Program-made: the position numbers and the translations under genes
Notes under the pieces: model-generated
Database searches by the model: none
Seen by the model: only the letters and a program-made list of their open reading frames with translations
What the model was told of the DNA's origin: nothing
Part shown: piece after piece, positions 34,493 to 44,068 of the stretch
Layout: the number at the start of each line of letters is the position of its first letter
Numbering within the stretch: position 1 is the first letter of the stretch
Assembly: GCF_025515275.1 (NCBI RefSeq)
Contig: NZ_JAOPFU010000032.1
Location: 1 to 51,896, forward strand
DNA length: 51,896 bases
Source of the DNA: Catenovulum sp. 2E275
GTDB taxonomy: Bacteria > Pseudomonadota > Gammaproteobacteria > Enterobacterales > Alteromonadaceae
Direction: 5' to 3'

Positions 34493-36001
34493 TTACTCAG
34501 CTTCGTTTTCGCCGCCAAACCAACAAATGTTGCGGGCTTTCATAATTAATTTACCTGCACTTTCTTCATCTAATTCGTCAATATCAGATAAGTCGTCAAT
34601 ACCTTGCTCAGCAAGATCTTCTAATGTGCAAATACCTTTATTCGCTAAAACAAAAGCCAGATGGCGATCTAAGCCTTCTAAATTTAATAAGTCATCGGCC
34701 GGTTCATTATTTTCCAGCGACTCTTCATTTGCTAACGCTAGTGTTGTTAACGCAGCTTTTGCTCTTTCGCGTAATTCTTCAACTATGTCCTCGTCGAATC
34801 CTTCCACTTCCAATAATTCGTTTACCGGAACATAAGCGATTTCTTCAAGGGTAGAGAATCCTTCTTCAACTAAAACAGTTGCAAAATCTTCATCTATGTC
34901 TAATTTTTCAGTAAATAACATCATTACTTTATCAGTTTCAGCCTGATGTTTATTAGCCATATCTTCAACTGTCATTACATTCAATTCCCAACCGGTTAAC
35001 TGGCTAGCTAATCGAACGTTTTGGCCACTTCGGCCAATTGCTTGCGCAAGATTATCTGCTTCAACAGCAATATCCATTGTACGCTTGTCTTCATCGACAA
35101 TGATTGATGCAACATCCGCCGGAGCCATTGCATTAATGACATATTGCGCTGGATTATCATCAAATAAAACAATATCTACACGCTCGCCGTCTAACTCACC
35201 TGATACCGCTTGAACCCGAGAGCCACGCATACCAACACACGCACCAACTGGGTCAATTCGTTTATCATTTGACTTAACCGCGATTTTAGCTCTTGAACCC
35301 GGATCGCGAGCTGCTGATTTAATTTCCAACATTTCTTCACCAATTTCAGGCACTTCAATACGGAATAATTCAATCAACATATCAGGCTTAGTACGGCTCA
35401 TGATTAATTGTGGACCACGCGCTTCTGGGCGAATCTCATACAATAAACCACGAACTCTGTCACCCGGACGGAAAGTTTCACGAGGTAACAATTCTTCACG
35501 ACGAATAATCGCTTCTGCATTACCACCTAAATCTAAAATAACCGCATCACGACTTGATTTTTTAACTACACCAGTTAAAAGTTCACCAACTCGTTCTTCG
35601 TATTCTTCAATAATCTGTGCACGCTCAGCTTCACGTACTTTTTGTACGATAACTTGTTTTGCTGTTTGTGTTGTAATACGGTCAAATTGAATTGATTCAA
35701 TTTCGTCTTCAACATAGTCACCTAATTGAAGATTAGGGTCTTCAAATTGCGCAGCTTCCAAACCAATTTCTGAAAATGGATTTTCTAAGCCTGTACCATC
35801 TTCAGCAACAATTTTCCAACGGCGGAAGGTAACAAAGTCACCTGTTTTACGATCAATACTGATACGAACATCAATATCGCCTTCGTATTTTTTCTTAGTT
35901 GCCATTGCAATTGCAGATTCCAACGCCTGAAAAATTTTCTCACGAGGAACCGCTTTTTCGTTTGATACAGCTTCCGCTACTAACAAGATCTCTTTATTCA
36001 T
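34493..36001 (-). CDS. nusA: Transcription termination/antitermination protein NusA
   Basis: NusA binds RNA polymerase and controls pausing, termination and antitermination. The 502-residue protein has the N-terminal polymerase-binding domain ([28 protein letters not shown]), S1 ([21 protein letters not shown]), KH1 and KH2 ([43 protein letters not shown]), and two C-terminal acidic repeats from about residue 360 with the repeated helix-hairpin pattern, as in E. coli. It sits between rimP and infB. Known NusA proteins repress their own operon by promoting termination in the leader; the terminator at 36517-36541 would be the place for that here. Confidence 0.98.
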   Translation of the reverse strand: MNKEILLVAEAVSNEKAVPREKIFQALESAIAMATKKKYEGDIDVRISIDRKTGDFVTFRRWKIVAEDGTGLENPFSEIGLEAAQFEDPNLQLGDYVEDEIESIQFDRITTQTAKQVIVQKVREAERAQIIEEYEERVGELLTGVVKKSSRDAVILDLGGNAEAIIRREELLPRETFRPGDRVRGLLYEIRPEARGPQLIMSRTKPDMLIELFRIEVPEIGEEMLEIKSAARDPGSRAKIAVKSNDKRIDPVGACVGMRGSRVQAVSGELDGERVDIVLFDDNPAQYVINAMAPADVASIIVDEDKRTMDIAVEADNLAQAIGRSGQNVRLASQLTGWELNVMTVEDMANKHQAETDKVMMLFTEKLDIDEDFATVLVEEGFSTLEEIAYVPVNELLEVEGFDEDIVEELRERAKAALTTLALANEESLENNEPADDLLNLEGLDRHLAFVLANKGICTLEDLAEQGIDDLSDIDELDEESAGKLIMKARNICWFGGENEAE

Positions 36002-36027
36002 TATCCAGCCTCGTTAATTAGATCCCA

Positions 36028-36483
36028 TTAAAATTGGGGAACCACTTGTGCTTTGTCTATGTTTTTTATTGGAATGACATACTCTTCACGATCCACTTCA
36101 ATCACTACAGAATCGCCTTCTGTCTCTTTCAATAACCCTTTAAACTTACGTCTACCATTAATTGGCATTTTGGTTTTTAAATCAACCTGATGATTTGCAA
36201 ATGCAGCAAAGTGCTCAATTTTAAACAATAAACGATCTAAACCTGGCGAGGATACCTCTAAGGTATATTCACTTGAGATAGGATCTTCAACGTCTAAAAC
36301 TGCACTGACCTGCCGACTTACTTCTGCACAATTATCAACAGTAATTCCACTTTCATGTTCAATAAAAACACGCAAAATAGAATGCTTACCAGCGCGAACA
36401 AATTCAACGCCCCAAAGCTCAAAGCCTGTTACTTCAACAGCCTTTGCAATAATAGATTCAAGCTGAAATTCTTGTTTCGCCAA
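36028..36483 (-). CDS. rimP: Ribosome maturation factor RimP
   Basis: RimP binds S12 and the 30S head during assembly. The likely start is TTG at 36483 (coding LAKQEFQLES), because GAGG lies five bases before it and the resulting 151 residues match the family length. ATG starts further upstream would run through the terminator hairpin at 36517-36541. Motifs are FELWGVEFVRAGKHSILRVFIEHESGI, VDNCAEVSRQVSAVLDVEDPI and YTLEVSSPGLDRLLF. It is the first protein gene of the nusA-infB operon. Confidence 0.94.
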   Translation of the reverse strand: MAKQEFQLESIIAKAVEVTGFELWGVEFVRAGKHSILRVFIEHESGITVDNCAEVSRQVSAVLDVEDPISSEYTLEVSSPGLDRLLFKIEHFAAFANHQVDLKTKMPINGRRKFKGLLKETEGDSVVIEVDREEYVIPIKNIDKAQVVPQF

Positions 36484-36516
36484 GCTAACCTCGAATTTTT
36501 TAAAATACAAAATAAA

Positions 36517-36541
36517 AAGCCCCGACTTGCGACCGGGGCTT
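36517..36541 (-). terminator. Intrinsic terminator between tRNA-fMet and rimP
   Basis: An 8-bp GC-rich stem AAGCCCCG/CGGGGCTT with a 9-base loop is followed on the reverse strand by TTTTTATTTTG. It lies about 25 bases upstream of the rimP ribosome site. Transcripts from the tRNA promoter must read through it to reach rimP-nusA-infB. Confidence 0.88.
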
Positions 36542-36650
36542 CTCAAATAATAAAACCGGTTGATATTGCAAGGTTTGATCTTAAATGATTAAACCTCACA
36601 ATTTAAGTGTTAATTACAAACTAACACTTACCAATTATCATCCTGAAAAT

Positions 36651-36735
36651 TGGTTGCAGGAGTTGGATTTGAAAACAAACACAACAACCTTCGCACTTAT
36701 TAAGAGCTAAGCCCAACGAGCTGCCCTTAATTGCC
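36651..36735 (-). pseudogene. Decayed copy of initiator tRNA-Met
   Basis: Read on the reverse strand, this stretch matches the neighbouring tRNA-fMet in three blocks. The 3' end TTCAAATCCAACTCCTGCAACCA differs at two of 23 positions; CGAAGGTTGTT differs at one of 11; AGCTCGTTGGGCT differs at one of 13. About seven extra bases sit in the anticodon region and about seven in the T-arm, and the 5' acceptor strand is unrecognisable. It cannot fold as a tRNA. The right boundary is approximate. It lies between the intact gene and the rimP terminator, so it is probably transcribed. Confidence 0.8.
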
Positions 36736-36755
36736 TTTAATCTCAAAGCACTAAT

Positions 36756-36832
<77 letters not shown>

Positions 36833-36880
36833 TTAATACATTATCTATATTTATACAGCTGAATCGCTGTCTAAGATCAA

Positions 36881-36896
36881 GTGATTTTAAAATCAC
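36881..36896. promoter_or_regulatory. Perfect 16-bp palindrome in the tRNA-fMet leader
   Basis: GTGATTTTAAAATCAC is self-complementary and lies between the tRNA-fMet promoter and the mature tRNA. A similar palindrome with the same 12-base core (GATTTTAAAATC) occurs upstream of carA at 48505-48520. It could be an operator or an RNA processing hairpin; the function is unknown. Confidence 0.4.
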
Positions 36897-36914
36897 CCAA
36901 AAAATCTGGCCAGT

Positions 36915-36943
36915 ATTATAAAGCTCACTCGCAATAAATTCAA
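36915..36943 (-). promoter_or_regulatory. Promoter of tRNA-fMet (and rimP-nusA-infB by read-through)
   Basis: The reverse strand has TTGAAT (36943-36938), a 17-base spacer and TATAAT (36920-36915). It lies downstream of tRNA-Leu and about 80 bases before tRNA-fMet, so the initiator tRNA and the following operon have their own strong promoter. Confidence 0.8.
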
Positions 36944-36993
36944 ACTTTATACTGACAAAGAAAAGACATTTTTTAGATTAATATCTTTGAGTT

Positions 36994-37079
36994 TGGTGCC
37001 GTGGGCGGGACTTGAACCCGCACGAGCTATGCTCACCACCCCCTCAAGATGGCGTGTCTACCAATTCCACCACCACGGC
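36994..37079 (-). tRNA. leuU: tRNA-Leu (anticodon GAG)
   Basis: The 86-base gene has acceptor stem GCCGTGG/CCACGGC, discriminator A and encoded CCA. The D-arm is GGTGGAATTGGTAGACACG, the anticodon loop is CTTGAGG with GAG for CUC/CUU codons, and there is a long variable arm and T-loop GGTTCAAGTCC. It sits 28 bases after the secG stop, the same place as E. coli leuU. Confidence 0.97.
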
Positions 37080-37107
37080 CAATAATTAGGAAATTATGAA
37101 CGCTATA

Positions 37108-37452
37108 TTATTGAGGTACGTCTGTTGGTGTTTGATCAGCAGCAGGTACATCTTCGGCGGCAGGGGCAAGCGTTTCAGCAGCCGGTGCTTCTAAATCATT
37201 CCAGCTTTCACCTTCGTGTTTTTGTTTTGCGGTGATACCACCTAATACCAAACATAAAACAAAAAACAAAGTTGCTAATACAGTTGTTGTTTTAGTTAAA
37301 AAGTTGCCCGCACCTGATGAACCAAATACAGTTCCAGAACCACCAGAGCCAAATGAAGCGCCCATATCAGCACCTTTACCCTGTTGGATTAAAATAAAAC
37401 CAATCAAAGCGACTGCGACAATAATATAAACAACAATTAATACTTCAAACAT
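37108..37452 (-). CDS. secG: Preprotein translocase subunit SecG
   Basis: SecG assists the SecYE channel during protein export. The 114-residue protein has the family topology of two membrane helices (about 3-22 and 53-73) separated by the conserved QQGKGADMGASFGSGGSGTVFGSSG loop. The C-terminus is Ala/Pro/Glu-rich and variable. It lies nine bases downstream of tpiA and directly before tRNA-Leu, the usual arrangement in Pseudomonas-like gene order. Confidence 0.95.
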   Translation of the reverse strand: MFEVLIVVYIIVAVALIGFILIQQGKGADMGASFGSGGSGTVFGSSGAGNFLTKTTTVLATLFFVLCLVLGGITAKQKHEGESWNDLEAPAAETLAPAAEDVPAADQTPTDVPQ

Positions 37453-37461
37453 TTAAATCAC

Positions 37462-38223
37462 CTATGCCAATTGACATATTTTTATAAACTGTTCAGGTAC
37501 TAAACCAGCACCACCGATTAAGCCGCCATCTATATCCGGCTGGCTAAATAAAGCCGCAGCATTTTCAGGTTTAATGCTGCCACCATATAAAATTCTGACT
37601 GTTTTTGCCGTTTCAGGGCAAATAGAAGCTATCATGCCTCTGATAAATCTATGAATTTCTTGCGCTAACTCAGGTGATGCAGCCTGACCTGTCCCTACAG
37701 CCCAAATAGGTTCGTAAGCAATTAAACAATCTTTAAAAGCTTGTTTACCACCTAAATGCATAACTGCTTCAATTTGTGCAGTTAAACGACTAAAGGTTTT
37801 ACCGGTTTCTTTTTCTTCTGTTGTTTCACCTACACATAAGATAGGTTTTAAACCAGCATTTAACGCTTTCATAAATTTTTTGGCTGTCACTTTTGACGTT
37901 TCTTTAAATAAAGAACGACGCTCTGAGTGACCACAAATAACCCACTGGCAACCACTTTCTTTGGCTAAACCAACTGATATTTCGCCAGTTAAGGCTCCAT
38001 TATCTAACTCATTGATATTTTGAGCAGCTAGAAAAACATGATCTAATTCATGAATTTTCTTTTGCTCATCAAAATAACTATAGAGCGTTGCGGGCGGACT
38101 AATTACAACTTCGATGTCCTGACAAACACCAGATTGTTTGATTTGTAGCAAAACTTGATTGACTAATTCACGGCTTCCGTTCATTTTCCAATTAGCGGCT
38201 ACAACGGGCATTCTTTTTGTCAT
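37462..38223 (-). CDS. tpiA: Triosephosphate isomerase
   Basis: TpiA interconverts dihydroxyacetone phosphate and glyceraldehyde-3-phosphate. The 253-residue barrel starts RMPVVAANWKMNGS with the substrate-binding Asn and Lys, has the catalytic His in ICGHSERR (about residue 95), the catalytic Glu in AYEPIWAVGTG (about 166) and the phosphate loops ILYGGSIKPENA and GLIGGAGL. Its place between glmM and secG matches Pseudomonas; E. coli has tpiA elsewhere. The ATG has a GGAGTAGTTA ribosome site. Confidence 0.97.
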   Translation of the reverse strand: MTKRMPVVAANWKMNGSRELVNQVLLQIKQSGVCQDIEVVISPPATLYSYFDEQKKIHELDHVFLAAQNINELDNGALTGEISVGLAKESGCQWVICGHSERRSLFKETSKVTAKKFMKALNAGLKPILCVGETTEEKETGKTFSRLTAQIEAVMHLGGKQAFKDCLIAYEPIWAVGTGQAASPELAQEIHRFIRGMIASICPETAKTVRILYGGSIKPENAAALFSQPDIDGGLIGGAGLVPEQFIKICQLA

Positions 38224-38290
38224 TAACTACTCCGTTTACAAGCGGGCGTGATTGTATCCATCATCGCCCTTTGTTACAAGCAAAAAATAC

Positions 38291-39628
38291 TTAATTAACA
38301 GCTTGTTTTACTGTATCCGCAATTTCCTGAGCCAAAAGTTCAACATCGGCTAAGTTTTGACCTTCAACCATCACTCGGATTAAAGGTTCAGTACCCGATT
38401 TTCGCATTAATACTCGACCAGTATCACCCAGTTTGGCTTCAACATCTGCAACCGATTGTTTTACTTTGTCATTTTCTAAAGGCTCTTGCCCAGCCTGATA
38501 ACGAACATTAATCAGTTTTTGCGGGAATTTTTCCATCCCCTGAGCCAGTTCATATAACGACATTTGAGAATTTTGCATTGCTCGTAAAACTTGCAGGCCA
38601 GAGATAATGCCATCGCCGGTAGTGGTGTATTGTAAATTTAAAATATGACCAGAGCTTTCGCCGCCGATTAACCAGCCATTTTGTTTTAAAATTTCGAGTA
38701 CATATCTGTCACCAACTGCACTACGGGCAAATGGAATACCTAAACGCTTAACTGCGATTTCCATCCCTAAATTACTCATCACAGTTCCCACAACCCCGCC
38801 GTGCATTTCTCCGCGGCGCAGTGCATCTCTAGCAATAATAAAAACGAGTTGATCCCCATCAACAACATTACCTTTATGGTCAACCATCATTAATCGGTCA
38901 CCATCGCCATCCAAGGCAAACCCTAAATCAGCCTTTTCTGTGATTACCTTATTTTGCAAGGCAGTCAAGTCAGTCGCACCACAGTCTTTATTAATATTTA
39001 AACCATCCGGCGAACAACCCATTTCAATAACATTCGCCCCTAATTCACGCAATACATTAGGTGCAATATGATAAGTAGCCCCATTAGCACAATCGACTAC
39101 TATTTTTAATCCTTTCAGAGACATATCTGACGGGTAACGGCTTTTACAAAATTCAATGTAACGGCCGGCAGCATCTTCTATGCGTTTGGCTTTACCTAAT
39201 AAGCCCGACTCAACCGTGGTCATTGGTTTATTAATTTCAGCTTCAATCGCGAGTTCTAATTCGTCATCTAACTTAGTGCCGTGTTTTGAAAAGAATTTAA
39301 TACCATTATCCTGAAACGGATTATGAGAAGCACTAATGACAATACCAGCATCCGCTCTAAAAGTTCGGGTTAAGTAAGCTATTGCTGGGGTTGGCATTGG
39401 CCCTAACAAACCAATATTGACACCAGCAGCGGAAAGACCAGACTCTAATGCCGACTCCAACATATAACCTGAAATTCTTGTATCTTTACCAATTAAAACT
39501 TTATGATTCCCTTGGCTGGATAATACTTTGCCAACTGCCCAACCTAGTTTTAAAACAAACTCAGGGGTAATACAGCCTTTACCAACTTCACCACGAATAC
39601 CATCTGTACCAAAATATTGTTTACTCAC
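38291..39628 (-). CDS. glmM: Phosphoglucosamine mutase
   Basis: GlmM converts glucosamine-6-phosphate to glucosamine-1-phosphate for peptidoglycan and lipopolysaccharide precursors. The 445-residue enzyme has [11 protein letters not shown] at the N-terminus, the phosphoserine loop [16 protein letters not shown] (catalytic Ser about residue 101), the metal loop [11 protein letters not shown] (about 240), the sugar loop GGESSGHI and the phosphate-binding [15 protein letters not shown] near the C-terminus. The start is GTG with AGGAG upstream; it begins two bases after the folP stop, so the two are translationally coupled. Confidence 0.97.
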   Translation of the reverse strand: MSKQYFGTDGIRGEVGKGCITPEFVLKLGWAVGKVLSSQGNHKVLIGKDTRISGYMLESALESGLSAAGVNIGLLGPMPTPAIAYLTRTFRADAGIVISASHNPFQDNGIKFFSKHGTKLDDELELAIEAEINKPMTTVESGLLGKAKRIEDAAGRYIEFCKSRYPSDMSLKGLKIVVDCANGATYHIAPNVLRELGANVIEMGCSPDGLNINKDCGATDLTALQNKVITEKADLGFALDGDGDRLMMVDHKGNVVDGDQLVFIIARDALRRGEMHGGVVGTVMSNLGMEIAVKRLGIPFARSAVGDRYVLEILKQNGWLIGGESSGHILNLQYTTTGDGIISGLQVLRAMQNSQMSLYELAQGMEKFPQKLINVRYQAGQEPLENDKVKQSVADVEAKLGDTGRVLMRKSGTEPLIRVMVEGQNLADVELLAQEIADTVKQAVN

Positions 39629-39630
39629 AA

Positions 39631-40458
39631 TTATTTTTCTCCTTTAAGTGTTGCTTCAACCACTTTTAATGCATCGATTGTTTCTGCAACATCATGTACT
39701 CTAATTATATTTGCCCCATTTAGCGCAGAGATAACAGCACCTGCGACACTCGCAGACACTCGCTGAGCAGGCTCTTTATTAACGACAGCACCTAACATTG
39801 ATTTTCTTGATAAACCGGCTAATAACGGACAATCAAGCGATTTAAACAACTCAAATTTAGCAAGCAACTGATAATTATGCTCAACCGTTTTTCCAAAGCC
39901 AAAGCCTGGATCCAAAATAATTCTATTTTTCCCAATGCCGGCACTTTCACATGCTTGAATTCTATTTAGCAAATAATTATAAACTTCATGAATTACATCA
40001 TCATACGAAGGCGACACTTGCATACTTACAGGGTTTCCCTGCATGTGCATTAAACAAACTTCCGTATCCGATTTTGCTAGCACCTCTAATGCACCCGGCA
40101 TTTCTAATGCACGAATATCGTTAATTAACTCAACGCCTAATTCTATCGCATCCTGCATAATTTCGGGCTTATAGGTATCAACAGAAATAGGAATATCAAA
40201 CCGAGACTGGATTGCTTGAATAGCAGGAATAACTCTACGTCTTTCTTCTTCAACTTCAACATAAGTTGCGCCAGGTCTGGTTGACTCTCCCCCTAAATCA
40301 AGGATATCCACACCAGCATCTTGCATTTTTTCGACTTGCTTTAACGCTGCGTCTAATTGATTAAACTTGCCACCATCACTAAAACTATCCGGTGTTAAAT
40401 TCACAATCCCCATAACCAAAGGTCGGTTTGATTGTTCAATTAAAGTTTTAATTTTCAT
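39631..40458 (-). CDS. folP: Dihydropteroate synthase
   Basis: FolP joins p-aminobenzoate to dihydropterin pyrophosphate in folate synthesis and is the sulfonamide target. The 275-residue TIM barrel has [16 protein letters not shown], then [48 protein letters not shown] and [17 protein letters not shown], all family signatures. No resistance-type insertion is seen in the early loops. It lies between ftsH and glmM, as in E. coli and Pseudomonas, with a terminator between ftsH and folP. Confidence 0.97.
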   Translation of the reverse strand: MKIKTLIEQSNRPLVMGIVNLTPDSFSDGGKFNQLDAALKQVEKMQDAGVDILDLGGESTRPGATYVEVEEERRRVIPAIQAIQSRFDIPISVDTYKPEIMQDAIELGVELINDIRALEMPGALEVLAKSDTEVCLMHMQGNPVSMQVSPSYDDVIHEVYNYLLNRIQACESAGIGKNRIILDPGFGFGKTVEHNYQLLAKFELFKSLDCPLLAGLSRKSMLGAVVNKEPAQRVSASVAGAVISALNGANIIRVHDVAETIDALKVVEATLKGEK

Positions 40459-40507
40459 ATAAAAGGGTATTCAGAAACTGATTTTATGATTAGCTAACAG
40501 TAAGAAT

Positions 40508-40529
40508 AAAGCCCCAAGTTTGGGGCTTT
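40508..40529 (-). terminator. Terminator between ftsH and folP
   Basis: An 8-bp stem AAAGCCCC/GGGGCTTT lies ten bases after the ftsH stop on the reverse strand and is followed by the weak tract TATTCTTAC. It may attenuate folP-glmM transcription; the short T run makes it less certain than the others. Confidence 0.6.
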
Positions 40530-40538
40530 AGGTTTGTA

Positions 40539-42470
40539 TTATTTAGCGCTTGGCTCATCAGCAACTGTATTGGAAGGCGTCGATTTACCTTCACTCACCG
40601 TTTGTCCTGACGAACCGTTAGAACCTGTTGTTGGTGGTTTATTGTCTTTACCCCAGTCTTGTGGTTCACGCACTTCAGTTCTGGCCATTAAATCATCAAT
40701 TTGTTTTGCATCAATGGTTTCATATTTCATCAAGGCATCTTTCATCGCATGTAAAATATCAATGTTATCATTCAACATTTTTTCAGCACGCTGATAATTT
40801 CTGTCAAGCAAGCCTTTAACCTCAGCATCAATTAATTTAGCCGTATCATCTGACATGCTTGAAGATTTAGCTGAACTGCGACCTAAAAATACTTCGCCTT
40901 CTTCTTCTGCATATAAAATAGGACCTAATTTTTCAGATAAACCCCATTGTGTCACCATCTTACGTGCAATTTCAGTCGCGCGTTCAATATCGTTAGAAGC
41001 ACCCGTTGTTACTTTATCATGCCCATAAATAATCGCTTCCGCTAAACGACCACCATATAAGCTTGAGATCATGCTTTCTAAATGCTGTTTACTATGGCTT
41101 ACTCTGTCTTGTTCAGGTAAATACATAGTAACACCTAATGCACGACCACGAGGAATAATAGACACTTTATAAACAGGATCATGTTCCGGCACTAAACGGC
41201 CAACAATCGCGTGTCCGGCTTCGTGATAAGCTGTCATTTCTTTTTCAGCTTCACTCATCACCATAGACTTACGTTCCGCACCCATCATAATTTTATCTTT
41301 AGCTCTATCAAACTCTTCCATAGAGACTAAACGTTTATTATTACGTGCAGCAAATAATGCAGCTTCGTTAACTAAGTTAGCTAAATCAGCACCAGAGAAT
41401 CCCGGCGTACCACGCGCAATAACAGAAGCTTCAACATCATCACCTAAAGGCACTTTACGCATGTGCACTTTTAAAATTTGTTCTCGACCACGTACATCCG
41501 GTAAACCAACAACAACTTGCCGGTCGAAACGACCTGGACGTAATAAAGCAGGGTCTAATACATCTGGGCGGTTAGTTGCAGCAATAACAATAATACCTTC
41601 ATTGCCTTCAAAACCATCCATTTCAACTAACATTTGGTTAAGTGTTTGCTCACGCTCATCATGCCCACCACCTAAACCGGCACCACGCTGACGGCCTACA
41701 GCGTCAATTTCATCAATGAAGATAATACAAGGTGCTGATTTTTTAGCTTGGTCAAACATATCACGCACACGTGACGCGCCCACACCCACAAACATTTCAA
41801 CAAAGTCTGAACCTGAGATAGTAAAGAAAGGTACTTTAGCTTCACCAGCAATCGCTTTTGCTAATAAAGTTTTACCTGTCCCCGGAGGACCAACCATTAA
41901 TACGCCTTTAGGAATTTTACCGCCTAATTTTTGGAATTTACTTGGGTCACGTAAATAATCGACTAACTCAGCAACATCTTCTTTGGCTTCATCACAACCA
42001 GCTACATCAGCAAAAGTTGTTTTGATTTGATCTTCGCTCATTAAACGCGCTTTGCTTTTACCAAATGACATAGCACCTTTACCACCACCGCCTTGCATCT
42101 GGCGCATAAAGAAAATCCACACCGCGATTAATAAAATCATCGGGAACCATGAAATAAAGATAGTGCCAAGCAGGCTAGGCTCTTCCGGTTTAGTTCCTTC
42201 TACTTTTACATTGTTAGCTAATAATTCATCCAGAATTTTTTCATCACGCATCGGAAAAATTGTTTCAAATTTTTCGCCTGAACGTTTTGTCCCGACTATA
42301 GTGCCAGTTGATGGATCAATTTTAACTTCGCTGACCATCCCCTGATCAACTTGTTTTACAAATTCACTATATTCAAGTTTGCGTTCGCTGCCGCCACCCG
42401 GAGAAAAACTATTAAATACCGCCATCAAAACAACTGCAATGACGATCCATAAAATTAAGTTCTTTGCCAT
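40539..42470 (-). CDS. ftsH: ATP-dependent zinc metalloprotease FtsH
   Basis: FtsH is a membrane-anchored AAA+ protease that degrades sigma-32, LpxC, SecY and damaged membrane proteins. From ATG 42470 ([16 protein letters not shown]) it is 643 residues; this start matches the E. coli form, whereas the frame extends three codons to a TTG at 42479. It has two N-terminal membrane helices (about 5-22 and 97-118) around a periplasmic domain, Walker A GPPGTGKT (about 193), Walker [10 protein letters not shown], the second region of homology with [18 protein letters not shown], and the zinc motif HEAGH (about 415). It lies 29 bases downstream of rlmE. Confidence 0.98.
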   Translation of the reverse strand: MAKNLILWIVIAVVLMAVFNSFSPGGGSERKLEYSEFVKQVDQGMVSEVKIDPSTGTIVGTKRSGEKFETIFPMRDEKILDELLANNVKVEGTKPEEPSLLGTIFISWFPMILLIAVWIFFMRQMQGGGGKGAMSFGKSKARLMSEDQIKTTFADVAGCDEAKEDVAELVDYLRDPSKFQKLGGKIPKGVLMVGPPGTGKTLLAKAIAGEAKVPFFTISGSDFVEMFVGVGASRVRDMFDQAKKSAPCIIFIDEIDAVGRQRGAGLGGGHDEREQTLNQMLVEMDGFEGNEGIIVIAATNRPDVLDPALLRPGRFDRQVVVGLPDVRGREQILKVHMRKVPLGDDVEASVIARGTPGFSGADLANLVNEAALFAARNNKRLVSMEEFDRAKDKIMMGAERKSMVMSEAEKEMTAYHEAGHAIVGRLVPEHDPVYKVSIIPRGRALGVTMYLPEQDRVSHSKQHLESMISSLYGGRLAEAIIYGHDKVTTGASNDIERATEIARKMVTQWGLSEKLGPILYAEEEGEVFLGRSSAKSSSMSDDTAKLIDAEVKGLLDRNYQRAEKMLNDNIDILHAMKDALMKYETIDAKQIDDLMARTEVREPQDWGKDNKPPTTGSNGSSGQTVSEGKSTPSNTVADEPSAK

Positions 42471-42499
42471 ATCACTCAAGACACTAACCTCTTATCAAC

Positions 42500-43126
42500 T
42501 TAATGTTTGTAACCAGAAGCAACAATATAGACCTCACGAGAGCGGTCTCTTGATGAATCTGGTTTACGAATTTTAACCTGGCTAAATGCATTACGCACTT
42601 CGTTTAGATACTGATCAAAGCCAGCGCCTTGGAAAATCTTAACAACAAACTTTCCATTTTTCTTCAAAACTTGATGACACATATCAAATGCAAGCTCAAC
42701 CAAGTACATAGATCTTGTTTGATCAACGGTATCATTACCACTCATATTTGGCGCCATGTCCGATAATAATACATCCACGGTTTTACCGCCAATACGATCT
42801 AATAAAGCATTTAATACAGCTTCTTCTCTAAAATCACCTTGCAAAAAATCAACACCGGCAATGGGATCCATCTCTAATATATCACAAGCAACCACATCAC
42901 CGTCTGAACCGACTTTTTCTACCGCATATTGTGACCAACCGCCGGGCGCTGCCCCTAAATCAACCACTGTCATACCGGGACGTAATAATTTATCTTTTTG
43001 ATCGATTTCTTCTATTTTAAAAACCGCACGCGAACGCAAGCCCATCTTCTGTGCTTTTAACACATAAGGGTCATCAAAATGTTCTTTTAACCAACGCTGA
43101 CTGCTGGCTGATTTCTTTTTCTGCAC
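42500..43126 (-). CDS. rlmE: 23S rRNA 2'-O-ribose U2552 methyltransferase
   Basis: RlmE (FtsJ/RrmJ) methylates U2552 in the ribosomal A-loop late in 50S assembly and is heat-induced in E. coli. The 208-residue protein has [17 protein letters not shown], the SAM-binding [20 protein letters not shown] (about 57-76), GVDFLQGDF, the [12 protein letters not shown] active-site segment and [12 protein letters not shown], including the K-D-K-E catalytic residues. The start is GTG at 43126; no strong ribosome site is visible, but alignment of the following KKKSASS supports it. It is divergent from yhbY and upstream of ftsH. Confidence 0.96.
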   Translation of the reverse strand: MQKKKSASSQRWLKEHFDDPYVLKAQKMGLRSRAVFKIEEIDQKDKLLRPGMTVVDLGAAPGGWSQYAVEKVGSDGDVVACDILEMDPIAGVDFLQGDFREEAVLNALLDRIGGKTVDVLLSDMAPNMSGNDTVDQTRSMYLVELAFDMCHQVLKKNGKFVVKIFQGAGFDQYLNEVRNAFSQVKIRKPDSSRDRSREVYIVASGYKH

Positions 43127-43214
43127 AATTCTAACTTGGTTTAATTAGTAATAAGACGTAGATGGCGTTAAAATAGAATAAATTCAAGCTTCATCATATT
43201 AAAAAAGTGAAATA

Positions 43215-43511
43215 ATGAACATATCTACCAAACAAAAACAATTCCTTAAAGGCTTAGCCCATTCGCTCAAACCGGTTGTCCAACTAGGTGGCAACGGATT
43301 AACCGAAGGTGTTATAGCCGAAATTGACTCTGCATTAAGCCATCATGAATTAATCAAGGTCAAAATTCCTACTGACGAAAGAGACCTTAAAAAAGCGATC
43401 ATAGACGCAATTGTCCGTGAAACTCAAGCTTTTCAGGTTCAAACTATTGGTCATACACTGGTTTTATACAGACCAAGTGATGAACCAAAAATTCAACTAC
43501 CTAAAAAATAA
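43215..43511 (+). CDS. yhbY: Ribosome assembly RNA-binding protein YhbY
   Basis: The 98-residue protein is a single CRM domain, a KH-like RNA-binding fold. It has KQKQFLKGLAHSLKPVVQLGGNGLTEGVIAEIDSALSHHELIKV with the GxxG loop, then a basic C-terminus ending TLVLYRP. YhbY associates with pre-50S particles. It is divergent from rlmE across 88 bases, as in other gammaproteobacteria, and ends in a bidirectional terminator shared with greA. Confidence 0.95.
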   Translation: MNISTKQKQFLKGLAHSLKPVVQLGGNGLTEGVIAEIDSALSHHELIKVKIPTDERDLKKAIIDAIVRETQAFQVQTIGHTLVLYRPSDEPKIQLPKK

Positions 43512-43550
43512 TGTTATTTTTAGCTTAAATCAAAGCTTAAATAAACAAAA

Positions 43551-43567
43551 AGCCGACTACGTCGGCT
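43551..43567. terminator. Bidirectional terminator between yhbY and greA
   Basis: A 7-bp stem AGCCGAC/GTCGGCT with a 3-base loop is flanked by a run of A on the left and T5 on the right. It serves convergent yhbY and greA. Confidence 0.85.
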
Positions 43568-43591
43568 TTTTCTATTTAGCGGTAACACAGG

Positions 43592-44068
43592 TTAAATATA
43601 CTCAACCTTAATTACATCGTATTCCACTTCTGAACTTGGTGTTTTCAGCGTAAAAGCTTCGTCAACTTCTTTGCCTATCATTGCTCTTGCAATTGGTGAG
43701 TTTACAGATATTAAATTCTTCTTAATATCGGCTTCATCATCACCCACTATTCTGTAAGTTGATACATCACCTGTATCAACATTTTCAATAGTTACGGTTG
43801 TACCAAAAATAATACGACCCGATTTAGGCATTTTGGTTACATCAATAATTTGAGCATTAGATAACTTAGCTTCAATTTCCTGAATGCGACCTTCACAAAA
43901 ACCTTGCTGCTCACGAGCTGCATGATACTCTGCATTTTCTTTTAAATCACCATGTTCACGAGCATCAGCAATCGCAGCAATAATAGCTGGGCGTTTAACT
44001 GATTTAAGCTCTTTTAACTCAGCTCTGAGCGCTTCCGCGCCCTGAACTGTCATTGGGATTTGGCTCAT
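43592..44068 (-). CDS. greA: Transcription elongation factor GreA
   Basis: GreA rescues backtracked RNA polymerase by stimulating transcript cleavage. The 158-residue protein has the N-terminal antiparallel coiled coil (about 1-75) with the acidic tip [23 protein letters not shown], where the two acidic residues act through the secondary channel, and a C-terminal FKBP-like domain with [20 protein letters not shown]. It overlaps carB by four bases (ATGA), giving the operon carA-carB-greA also found in Pseudomonas. Confidence 0.97.
   Translation of the reverse strand: MSQIPMTVQGAEALRAELKELKSVKRPAIIAAIADAREHGDLKENAEYHAAREQQGFCEGRIQEIEAKLSNAQIIDVTKMPKSGRIIFGTTVTIENVDTGDVSTYRIVGDDEADIKKNLISVNSPIARAMIGKEVDEAFTLKTPSSEVEYDVIKVEYI

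Noticed and set aside
36484-36546. Longer rimP with an upstream start near 36546
   Set aside because: The extra residues would be encoded by the intrinsic terminator hairpin and have no counterpart in RimP.
36840-36993. Additional tRNA between tRNA-fMet and tRNA-Leu
   Set aside because: The gap holds a promoter and a palindrome; no cloverleaf can be formed.
42471-42479. TTG at 42479 as ftsH start
   Set aside because: ATG 42470 gives MAKNLILW, matching the known FtsH N-terminus.
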